Shown one piece after another: positions 55,538-64,000 of a stretch of DNA of 64,000 nt; the first letter of the stretch is position 1, and the number at the start of each line of letters is the position of its first letter. Below the pieces are notes generated by a model. It was not told where the DNA came from and searched no databases. It was given only the letters and a program-made list of their open reading frames with translations. Origin of the DNA: Papaver somniferum (taxonomy: Eukaryota; Streptophyta; Magnoliopsida; Ranunculales; Papaveraceae); contig NW_020621936.1 of the NCBI RefSeq assembly GCF_003573695.1, forward strand, positions 9,238,001-9,302,000, written 5' to 3'. The position numbers and the translations under genes are program-made.

Positions 55538-57610
55538 TGATAGGTGTCATAAACACCTTCATTTATATCTATAGTTTATGCTTTCTTTGCTATGTTTTCT
55601 CGTGAATTATGTATTTTATGATTACTTTTGAGTTTATTAGGTGCAATGGAGTCGTTTGGAGCGAAAGAAGGAGAAATCACTCAAGAAGGGCAATTCATAG
55701 GCGAGCTATACTTGGAGCGGGCTAAGGTGCGCGAGAAGGAGTTGAATTAGGCTGTCGGTTCTATAAAACTGACAAGCCATGTATAATCTGGTTATCCCTT
55801 AACCATGAAGTGGGGTGTTGATAGCAGTTTTGGTTCCTGCACACCCTAAAATTGAGAGAGGAATTTATTTCTTTCATCATTGTCCCTGTTTGAGGGCGGC
55901 ATCACTACTCTGAGAAAGGAGTGCAGTGCAGCTGCTGTAAGAGTTCAACGGAAATAACACCGAGATGGAGGGTTGAGTCGTGTGATCTCTCTTCTGCTGA
56001 TGTTCGAGAAATTCAGGGGAAATTGTGGCTCTGAAATGGTTGAATGAATGAGTTCTTTTGAGTTTGAATCATTTGAGAGAAGGAATCGATCGAATCTGAG
56101 CTTGAGCGGAGAAGGATCAATGTCAAATGGGTTTGATTGAAGCTGATGATCGAAGAGACCTGGGTTATGATTGAATTGAGAACATGGGTTTCTACAGAAT
56201 CCGAAATTGATTGGATCTGTGGTGTATAAAGAAGTTCTGCTGCAACTGGTTTGGTAGAAAGGGGTTTTGATTTCTGGTACGAATTAAGAGATGGGGTTCG
56301 CTCGAATTGCAATCTGATGAACTCAAGAAGACAGATGAAGAAGATGAAGCTATAGAATTGATAGCAGGTAGTGGTGCTTCTATGTGTGCTGCCATGGCTT
56401 GATGGTTCTGCAATGGATGGAAGAAAATGTTGTTGCTGTGATTTGGTGTCTGATGATGATGAGTAAATGGGGATTTGTGGAGTCCTGGCAGGTATCTAAG
56501 GCATTGGTGGAATTGCATAATGAGTTTTGCAGCTGCAATTGCCAGTAGATGACAAGTCAGGGAGAAGCTGAAATGAAGAGAGGCATGTGCAGTGGTGTTG
56601 TAGGTGGTTAAGACTGGAGCATAAGGAATCTGGTGCTGTTGTGCCGAGTAGTAGCAGAAGTGAATGAGTTAGGGAGAGAAGGATATTGCAACTGAGTTAG
56701 GTGGTTGCAGGCATGAACTGAAATGGGTAGATGGATTATGCAGTTGTGTACGAAGCTGAACTATAAAGAATGCAAGAGGAGAATGAAAGTACATGTAAGA
56801 CTGAGTTGTTGATGTGGATGCAGTTTGGCAGCAAGTGGAAGAAGTGCAGTTGTTGAACTGATTCAGTTGAATGATGTACAGGGATTTGTGGTGCAAAGGC
56901 TAGTTGTGAACTGAACTTGCAGGCTCGGAGAGGTTTTGATTGCAGCTACAGATGGTTGTGCAGTGAGCAAATGCAGTGTGTATGTGTTGCAGAAGGCGTA
57001 TTTGAAGCAGAGGAAGAAGCTATAGATATATGTATGCTAGGCTGTTATACATGGAAAGACATTGAAATGGCTGAATCAGCCGGAACATGCTAGAAAACAA
57101 GCAGAACTCTGCTGGAATCGACAGAGAAAGTATAAAGGGGAGATATCTCCCTATTTTATCTCATCTTTTGCCTCTACCTTTGTTCTAGGGTTTAAAACCA
57201 TGAAAGTTTTCATCTTTATTCTTGTTATGAACTCCATGAACATGAGCTAGAGTTTTCTTTTGGTTATGGATTAGTTGGATTTCACATAACATGGTTCTTT
57301 GATTCAATACATTAGTTTTGTTTTATATTTATCGTTCATGATTCTCTGAAAATATAGTTGTATGATTGACGTATTACAACATGATTGATTATTTGTTTTT
57401 TCACAAGTTGCAAATTGGTAGAACTTGTAATCACATTTATTGCTAGTTTAGGGTTAATCATCAAGCGATAATCCTTGAACACAAGTAGCATAAATATGAT
57501 TCTAGGTTGTAGTGATATATCCTTGTATTCATATGTGAATCATGACCTTTATTCGAATTGTTTGCGCAATGTATTTCAATTGTATTGATTAGCCTAATTT
57601 CATGAATCTT
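55538..57610 (+). repeat. E3 LTR5, cut at its right end
   Basis: The left 1.5 kb is essentially identical to LTR2-4. From about 57023 it differs at many sites, and it lacks about 164 bp present in LTR1-4 (LTR2 38462-38625). It stops at CATGAATCTT (57610), where the LTR should continue AATGCTCCATGGG. The Tat element begins at 57611. Confidence 0.85.
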
Positions 57611-58949
57611 TGTAGATGGGGAAAAATGATTTGCTGGTTTTTAAGGAATTGAGGAGACGACCGTACGGAGGAGACTCCTCAAACCGAGCGAAATGTTAAA
57701 CCTCACACAGATGCACCGCTGCAAAGGGGGTGCTTTAGATTCGAGAGATAAATCTATAGTACTCCAGCCTAAATCAAGACAATGATCGTTCCATAGTAAA
57801 TTCGGTCACAAGAGAGGATGGGTTGATCTGTAGGAGGGAAGCTGAGAAATGTGTGGAATCAATGATAATAAAAGATTGTTGATGTATGAATTCTGAATGC
57901 GATAAGGTCTTAGTGATTGAAATTGCTCAATTGAGAGTAGTTGCTCAATTGATGAGTTGATGATATCGTGTTGTCAGTTTGACGTGACATTGATGATACT
58001 GATCCTTCAAGCATGATTCAGAGACTTATTTATATTGCTGGAATTTTAGACACCATGACCCCATGAAGTGTCACAGTTGATGGAATCAAGGAGTGGGGAA
58101 GTGGAGATCGTGTTTGAAACCAGTTGCTCAACGTGTGGATACTTGGTCGATTTTCCACCCACTACCTCGTGAATTCCTTCAAATGATTGCACACCTTGCT
58201 CACATTCCATCATGTGTTTGAACACACGTGTCATAGACCGCCATACCAAAACCGTAAGTGATATCCCCCCAAAGTGACACGATTGACGTCTCGTGGTATG
58301 TTAGTCAATTGATGACTTCGTGGTTTGATGGGACGATGAGTCCATGTAGTTGTTGAGTTGAACATGATGTTCTGAAACTCATGAATTGAACATGTCACGA
58401 GACAGAGGTATAGTTCTTACGATGAAGTGAGCGAGTATTGCTCATTCGATGGATCGTTGAATATTGATTGTTGAACCAATATTCCTTGGTTTGAGAAAAT
58501 ATTTATCATCTGAGCAAGTGTTGCTCATGTGATGAATTGTGGAATATTTGATCGTCTGAGCATGTGTTGCTCATCTGATGGATTATTGGCAGCGTACCAA
58601 AAATATTAATTAGAATATCGGTCGTTGAACCGAGCATAATTAATAAAATTAATGACCATGAGGTCGTCGTAAAATTTGACATGTCATAGAGGACATCCGT
58701 ACGAAGAGAATGGCATATGACCCATCCTCAGATTCCTTGTAGATTTCTCCCAGTTCGTGTCTTAGTACAGGGCAGAGTTCAGTTTCTTCAGACGGACTCA
58801 TCGTAAAATGTGTTTTCATGACTTTCATGTTATTTGCTCGTGTCGTGAATGTAGTATGATGAACTTTGATGATATTGCCTTGCGGGTATACTGTGTTTCA
58901 TAATCTCCTTTGGCTTCGTGACTCTAACCTCATGTAATCTTCTTATTAG
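57611..58949 (-). repeat. 3' LTR (and adjoining non-coding part) of the Tat element
   Basis: On the minus strand it ends CCCCATCTACA at 57611, a typical LTR end. A minus-strand TATAAATA lies at 58034-58027. A 46-bp tandem repeat (CTGAGCAAGTGTTGCTCAT, starting at 58510 and 58556) lies in the presumed U3. I cannot place its left (5') boundary precisely because the other LTR is outside the window. Confidence 0.55.
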
Positions 58950-59702
58950 GTGCTAAATACCGAAGTTGGGGGTACTGGAGCCAATGATGACAACTCTAAC
59001 CCTTCCGAAGTTATTGATGAAGATACAACCATCCCTGCACTTCGAGGACGTGAGATGGTCTCTGCTGATGTTATGGAAAACCAAATGGTTGTTTCCTCAG
59101 TGATAGAAGAAACCGAGATAACAGCGGAGAATACCGAAGGAACTGTTGCTTTGGTCGTGGAAGCTGCTCCAGCGACTGAGAACCGTATAATAGTGTATGA
59201 ATATCCAACTGCAGGGGTTGATTTTGATCCTCCCTTTAACACTTCACTCCCGTATCATGAACTGGTCGGTGGATTCAGCGTTCCCATTGGATATGCACGC
59301 TTGTACGAGACGATATGGAAGAAGTTTGGCCACATGATCGTTGACAGGAACTCTGGGCGTGCTTATGCTTTAACCATGCAAGTAGGCGTTATCTTGTGTG
59401 TCGTGAGTGATATGCATACGAGACCCAGGAGTACAGTGACTCCAGATATACTCTTTGGTTGGGAGTTTAACTTGGAGAATTCAGAAAGACTTGGCCTCAA
59501 CGTGAAACGGCTTCGTAAGCAAATAAACGTTATCAAGGATTCATGTGAGAAGAACATACCCTTTCCCAATGATGCTGTGAAGGAGAAGGAGGACAAGATT
59601 GCCAAGCTGACCGAGGAGTTGAACAAGGAGAGGGCGGCTTTGCAAATCTTGAAGGATGATGATGAGCAAAAGCCTTTTCTTGCTGATCTCTTGAACTTCT
59701 GA
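58950..59702 (+). CDS. Antisense extra ORF of the Tat element (plant-mobile-domain-like tail)
   Basis: 250 codons open, first ATG at about residue 35. TTATTAG just before 58950 could be a splice acceptor for an upstream exon. The acidic N-terminal third is followed by YHELVGGFSVPIGYARLYETIWKKFGH (about 93-120), MQVGVILCVVSDMH, LFGWEFNLENSERLGLNVKRLRKQ, and a C-terminal coiled coil (KEKEDKIAKLTEELNKERAALQ). The FVIP-LY-IW-KYGH and DMH patterns recall extra ORFs and plant-mobile-domain-like proteins carried by Tat elements. It is on the opposite strand to gag and pol, between integrase and the 3' LTR. Its role is unknown. The frame is intact. Confidence 0.6.
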   Translation: MLNTEVGGTGANDDNSNPSEVIDEDTTIPALRGREMVSADVMENQMVVSSVIEETEITAENTEGTVALVVEAAPATENRIIVYEYPTAGVDFDPPFNTSLPYHELVGGFSVPIGYARLYETIWKKFGHMIVDRNSGRAYALTMQVGVILCVVSDMHTRPRSTVTPDILFGWEFNLENSERLGLNVKRLRKQINVIKDSCEKNIPFPNDAVKEKEDKIAKLTEELNKERAALQILKDDDEQKPFLADLLNF

Positions 59703-59971
59703 ACTTCTGAGAGATGTGAGGTTTATAATTGGGTTTTGATATTTAGATGGTTTTGGATTGACTGATGGTTAAGTATTTTCATGTAGATTTGATAGAGATT
59801 TTCTTTTACGAAATATGAATTGAATTTTGATAAATTGCTGAATTCAAATACTGATTGCAAGTATTGCAAATATTTTGGAGGAATTGAAATACAAATGAAA
59901 GAAAATCCTAAATGTTAAATATCAACGCCATGAATGCTTCGAATGCCCAATACCTTAAATGTCCAATAATT
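59703..59971. other. AT-rich spacer of the Tat element
   Basis: No gene seen. It lies between the convergent ends of the antisense ORF and the integrase tail. Confidence 0.5.
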
Positions 59972-60976
59972 TCAGATAAACGCCTTGAGCCAATTTTCGT
60001 GAGTTACTGGTAGGGTTCTGCCATATGTGTTGATCAATTTGTAGTATCCTACGGCCACGGACTCAGCGACCATGAATGGTCCTTCCCAATCGGGGTTCCT
60101 TGTAGAATGAAGACCGTGCTGAACTGCTTTGAGAACCAGGTCCCCTTCATGAAACTTGTTAGGCTTGGTCGATCGTGCCTTGAATATCTTCCGCTGGTTC
60201 GGAATTCCCTGTTTGATGGAATTCCACGATTGTGGCACATATGGACACTCGCGCAGAAGAGAGTATCCAGCATAGTGTTGATCATGCTTAGCCAAGTCTT
60301 CAGCAATAAACCTCTTGATGGAGCGACCGATTTGAAGAAATTCTGAACCCAACCATTGAGTGTAATATTGCTGAGGTGAAGTTACCCACTCGTAGCTTTT
60401 GATGACTGCTAAATTGTTCATGGGGAGAAGTCCCTGGACCATAGTAGAGTATTTGAACATTGGTAATATTAGAGCAAGAGGAGGAATAAGACTTGCCTGA
60501 GCTCTAAACCTTCTGACAAAGGTGTGCGGATCTTCTCCAAGTTCCTGCGTAAGCCCCATCAGAGTTTTTACTTCTTCCAGATGCTCAAACAGTGATGTGT
60601 CCTCTGCTTCGTCTTCCGACTTGGAATCCTTGTCGATGACAGGATGTGTTGAAGGCATCGTTATCCTTCCAGCATGAATCCAAGTTCTTCCAAGGACCAT
60701 GTCGTACCCAGGGTCTTTCCGGATTATGAAAAACTTGAGCTCAGTGCAGATCAATCTTTCCGTAACTTTGATAGTGATGAAGCCGTATGCGTCTCTGGAT
60801 ATTCCTTCGTGGTCCCTAATTGCTATGGGAGCGTGGGTGGCTTCCTGTCGAGTAATGCCGGCAGCTCTGAGAGTTTTCAAAGGGATGATGTTGACAGCGG
60901 TACCAACATCGACAAACGCCCTTTTGAACTCATTTCCTTTAATGTGCACTGTGGTGAGAAGTCCCCAGTCATACAT
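59972..60976 (-). pseudogene. Tat protease fused to gag-like segment and integrase C-terminus
   Basis: 334 codons open on the minus strand. Residues 10-110 are a retropepsin: AFVDVGTAVNIIPLKTLRAAG carries the catalytic Asp, although the usual D-T/S-G reads D-V-G, followed by YDMVLGRTWIH. Residues 140-215 look like a gag segment (ELGEDPHTFVRRFRAQA, MVQGLLPMNN). Residues 270-334 are the integrase C-terminal domain (FHEGDLVLKAVQ, WEGPFMVAESVAVGYYKL, LPVTHENWLKAF). RT, RNase H and the integrase catalytic core are gone. The D-V-G change and the deletion make enzymatic activity unlikely. Confidence 0.78.
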
Positions 60977-61113
60977 TTATTTGTAGGTGGCTGAAGATTC
61001 GGTGGTGGTTTCTTGGATCAGCAGACGTTTTCTGGACACGACGTGGTTCAGTGCAGCAAACATGTCTTTCCTTTGAGCTTTCAAAAGATATAACAACTCG
61101 CAGACATGTTCGA

Positions 61114-61919
61114 TCAGAGATTGAACCGCTTCCTTGACAGGAGGTTCAGAGATGGTAAAAGTTCTGACTGAGAGGGTTTTTTTTTGCACTCCCTCAGTCC
61201 CCAGGTTGAGCTCTCCTGATTCGACATTTTCCTTGAATAGCTGACGTATCTATGAAAACGACAATACCGAGGATTTTCCATGGCCTCTTCAGTTGGTTCC
61301 TTCTTGACATAAGGTAATTTGATTGCACCATCTTGAATCCAGGCATCGAGTAGTTCATTAACTTCTTCCATTGGACAAGGAAAATCAGGTGCTTTTGGAT
61401 CTTCCGTATGCTGAGGAGGGATTTTCAAATTCTCCTTCTTGTGTGCCTTTGAAGGGGTGGAGGAAGTCTGCTTGTGCTGTGGTTCTGCTTTTCGTTTACT
61501 CCCTTCCGCGACAACATTTGTTGCAGGTTGCAGGTTGTACTGCTTGTTGATCAAACGCCTGCTTCCTCGAGTGTCTTTTGAATCCTCAGTCTTTGTAGAA
61601 TTTGCTCTTTCCAAAAGAGCGGGTGCAGTGGTTGCCGACCTCTTCGCAGCTTCGTGAAGCTCTGAGAAAGTCTGGAATCGAAGGTTCTCTAGCAAGGCCC
61701 TGTAGACCGGGAGCATGCCATTGATGCACAAGCCCACCAGTTGTTGCTCCATGACGTTTGACAATCCAGAGCTTGGACTCTGAACCTTTTCACATAATCA
61801 TTGGGATTTTCACTGACCCTCCGAAACATCCTTCCAAGGTCGGAGAGGGTGACTTGTTCTGACACGAAGAAGTATTTCCTGTAGAATGCGTTAACCATTT
61901 CTCCCCAATTGTTGATAGT
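61114..61919 (-). pseudogene. gag: Tat gag, middle and C-terminal part
   Basis: From the solo-LTR junction: INNWGEMVNAFYRKYFFVSEQVTL, then RVSENPNDYVKRFRVQALDC, a frameshift near 61760, then QQLVGLCINGMLPVYRALLENL and a basic linker. It ends with VNELLDAWIQDGAIKLP and YCRFHRYVSYSRKM, the late-gag motif of Tat elements. Capsid plus C-terminal domain, split from its N-terminus by the solo LTR. Confidence 0.75.
61915..61919. repeat. Left target duplication of the solo LTR (ATAGT)
   Basis: ATAGT here and GTAGT at 63448-63452, one mismatch. Removing 61920-63452 rejoins gag in frame (NNIAPGT-INNWGEM). Confidence 0.7.
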
Positions 61920-63447
61920 TGATAGACACATTATTGTGTCTAAATTGTACTTAATGTCTCTATTGTTAGTGCTCGATTTTTTTACTAATTTTGATGCTTT
62001 GTGTGTTTGTAGGTGTTTTTGGAGAAATACACTTGTGTGGAAAAAGTTTCTCAAAAAGTGCTATTTGGACTCCCGGAGAAAAATACTAAAGGCACCCTTA
62101 ATTTGGATAAGGGGCACCTCAGTTGGGCACCTGCTATTCACACCCCCAGTTTGGTTAGGGGGACACCATCTTCAACATTTCAAAAATTCGTTTTGGCGGG
62201 AAAATTTTATTCTCAACTGTGTAACTTTCGATCGATTCTTGAAGGAGTTCTAGGTAGACTAAAGGGCTGAAACTTAATGGGTAGTTGTGATATGTCCTAA
62301 CAAAGTTAGTATGGGTGTTTGTTTCGATCAAATTTGTATGGATAACTTGGTTTAATCCAAACAGGGAGTTGGAGGAAAAACATGAGCTTACACGAGTTGT
62401 GGTGAATCTAAACGTGTACTGCACGTGTTTGGAAGCCTTAATCAACACTTTGGAACGTGAAGAAGATTTATAAGGAATTTAATCCAGCTGCAGATGCGTA
62501 AAAATTAAAATCATTGATAAAAAAGAAAAAAAATATCCCGAGTAAAAGAAGATTATTTGGGATTAATGGAGGAGATTCAACGCGTGTTTTTTCTTTAAAT
62601 AGATTTTCTGGGAGTCCTAGAGAGGGTGTCGAGAGTCTGGGGGGCTGAGGAGAGCCATAGAAGAAGAAATTCGAGTTTCCCAAACTCGGTTTCTGTTGTT
62701 GCTGTTGCTGCACCAAGAACACGAAGAACATAAGACCCACACAGAGCAGTCTTATTTTGCTACAGTTTCAGCGACTGTCGGCCGACAGTCTTATTTGTTA
62801 CAGTGACAGTCTTATTTGTTATTGTCGCTGGACAGTCTTATTTGCCGAGGGTCGTAGTTCTTTGGTTTATAACAAATATAATTTTTACAAACCCGGTTTT
62901 GAATTATTTCTCCCTTTTCATCATTTGTAAACCCATCTTTGAGCATAAATGAAATCAAATTTTGAGCGTGTTTCCAACATGATGAGAGGCTAATTTCTCC
63001 CACAACCAAGGCAATGAGGAAGCTATTTACGCATGAATAATTGGTAATCATTTATTTCCTCTAATTTATAATTTATAATTCACTCAATCACTGCTTTTGC
63101 AGAGTTTTTAATTGTTTGCAAAAATTTTCTTCATTAGTTGTGATTCAATTAGATAGGTTATGCTTTGTTTAGATAATCTATGCTTAGGGATACAATTAAT
63201 TTTTGAGAATTTTCCAGATTATTTGTGAGTTAAGATATAAAGGACTTAAAAGATAATTAGAGTTTTGGATTGTTTACCATCATTAATTCATGTGTAATAG
63301 TGGAATCAGTGTCTTGGTTGTTTTCTAATACCTCTCGCCCACTCTGTTAATATTTTTGTATATAATTTTATTAAATCTTCAAATTTAATCTTCACAAGTC
63401 CGAGAGTTTGAACCTCATTACTACAACATCATTCAAAAATATTATCA
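61920..63447 (+). repeat. Solo LTR inserted in the Tat gag
   Basis: 1528 bp, TGATAGACACATTATTGTGTC to AATATTATCA. AGACAC/GTGTCT form a hairpin at the left end, as in the E3 LTR start. A TTTGTAGGTG site and TTTTTGGAG follow at the same distance as in E1-E3 LTRs. There is no internal region. A solo LTR is the product of recombination between the two LTRs of an inserted element. Its orientation is inferred from similarity of the left end. Confidence 0.75.
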
Positions 63448-63452
63448 GTAGT

Positions 63453-63719
63453 CCCTGGTGCGATGTTGTTATACCAGGTGTATGCTCTGCCTTTCAGAGA
63501 TTTTGAGAATTCCTTGAGACGGACGACATGATTGTGTTCATGTTCTCCCAGGGATTCGAGAAAACGAGAGACATGTTCCCTAGCATTGCCAGTTCCATCA
63601 TATAAGGTGAAGGTTGGAGAAACGTAACCTTTAGGGAGTGGAATCCTCTGCGTAGCGGCAGGATAAGGAGGTTGATGATGATGGACATGCAATGTTTTGT
63701 CTTTTCCACGATTCTCCAA
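63453..63719 (-). pseudogene. gag: Tat gag, N-terminal part
   Basis: Open from ATG 63719: basic/His-rich start, PLPKGYVSPTFTLYDGTG, HVSRFLESLGEHEHNH, LKEFSKSLKGRAYTWYNNIAPGT, the first half of the capsid domain. The solo LTR interrupts it here, and the sequence resumes at 61914. Another open frame extends upstream to 63784, so the true start may be further on or shifted. Confidence 0.75.
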
Positions 63720-64000
63720 AAGGTTCTCCAGATCCTCGCGAGTGATGAAATTCGATGATCCCTTCGCTGATGAGTTATCAACAACAGTTTTGTGGACTTC
63801 GTCGTCTTCTACTGTATGGATCGGAATTACTTCAGGATCGTCGTCTGAGGATTTCTCCTTTTCCTTTCCCTTCTCTTGAGTCTTCTATGACATCTTGTCA
63901 GTAAGAGTTTTGAGATAATTACACAGCTCCTTCTGTGTAGCAACCATGTCAGTCTGATTCTTTGCAAGAGTCTCCTGCGGTTTGATAAGATCAGCAATGG
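63720..64000 (-). other. Upstream part of the Tat element
   Basis: Presumed gag 5' region. In the minus frames it is rich in Glu/Lys codons (the complement of CTTTTCCTTTCCC), but I cannot fix a start or frame. Confidence 0.4.

Larger units (their letters stand above)
30848..57610 (+). mobile_element. E3: tandem array of an Athila-like element (5 LTRs, 4 internal regions)
   Basis: Order: LTR1 (30848-33329, left end missing), INT1, LTR2 (36879-39554), INT2, LTR3 (43102-45768), INT3, LTR4 (49333-52004), INT4, LTR5 (55538-57610, right end missing). LTR start-to-start periods are 6223, 6231 and 6205 bp. All units point the same way and share single LTRs between internal regions. Each unit has private small differences, for example a 12-bp duplication at about 48590 in INT3 and TAT loss in LTR3, which argues against a copied assembly segment. 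There is no pol; each internal region carries a decayed acidic ORF. No target duplication is visible because both outer ends are lost or interrupted. Confidence 0.9.
57611..64000 (-). mobile_element. Tat-lineage Ty3/gypsy element (minus strand), partial in window
   Basis: Read leftwards: gag (63719 to 61114, interrupted by a solo LTR), linker, protease, a gag-like segment and integrase C-terminus (60976-59972), then an antisense extra ORF (58950-59702) and an LTR ending at 57611. RT and RNase H are absent. The gag C-terminal motif DAWIQDGAIKLP...YCRFHR and an extra antisense ORF before the 3' LTR are typical of Tat/Ogre-type elements. The 5' LTR lies beyond 64000. Confidence 0.78.

Noticed and set aside
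30848..57610. Evenly repeated units considered as a CRISPR-like or satellite array
   Set aside because: The 6.2-kb unit is LTR plus internal region with primer site and polypurine tract, so it is a retroelement array.
62468..62740. Minus-strand ORF with a polyglutamine run in the solo LTR
   Set aside because: It sits inside the solo LTR, is driven by a GTTGCTGTTGCTG repeat, and has no homology.

Overview
This window is plant nuclear DNA, most likely from a eudicot. The evidence is multi-exon plant genes with GT-AG introns and several LTR-retrotransposon families primed from the plant tRNA-Asp(GUC) 3' end. I cannot name the species. Most of the window is transposable elements; there is one recognisable multi-exon gene (CYP59, apparently broken) plus two gene fragments. 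I see no tRNA, rRNA or CRISPR locus.

Layout. (1) 1-23.5 kb: a gene-poor host segment carrying a mitochondrial-type 3-oxoacyl-ACP synthase exon (2050-2204), RPS14 exon fragments (21716-22616) and arrays of an 18-bp palindrome. It is split by two same-orientation non-autonomous Athila-like elements, E1 (3413-12406, duplicated target ATGAG) and E2 (12894-21195, duplicated target TGTAT). (2) 23.8-27.66 kb, minus strand: a 14-exon CYP59 (cyclophilin + RRM + CCHC knuckle + RS tail) with one GC-AG intron, a 1-bp deletion, a missing splice donor and a shifted tail. (3) 28164-30097: a PIF/Harbinger-type element (TTA duplication) with a Myb/SANT-like ORF, no transposase, and mirrored promoters at both ends. 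(4) 30.46-30.7 kb: a run of imperfect hairpins. (5) 30848-57610: a head-to-tail array of a third Athila-like family, E3, with five LTRs alternating with four internal regions and a unit of about 6.2 kb. (6) 57611 to the window end, minus strand: a Tat-lineage Ty3/gypsy element with gag, protease and integrase C-terminus but no RT/RNase H, and an antisense extra ORF. It appears to have inserted into the last E3 LTR, and its gag is split by a 1.5-kb solo LTR.

How the parts relate. E1, E2 and E3 have no protease, RT, RNase H or integrase, so they must have been moved by an autonomous partner not present here. All three carry the same uncharacterised acidic ORF, ending in a W-x-D-x-QLFRLLVYGEF block that is conserved in protein while seven of ten core codons have changed synonymously. 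They also share three G5 tracts in matching order, a hairpin before the central tract, a hairpin before the 3' polypurine tract, and a hairpin at the LTR end whose stem is kept while its sequence changes. These shared parts look like a cis-acting and coding kit maintained in non-autonomous Athila-like elements, and they are the main candidate here for an undescribed system. In the E3 array the internal LTRs combine the left part of the last LTR with the right part of the first, the pattern expected if the array grew by unequal recombination between LTRs.

Limits: everything was read by eye without alignment or database search. Single-base homopolymer differences between near-identical copies mean some frameshifts could be sequencing errors.
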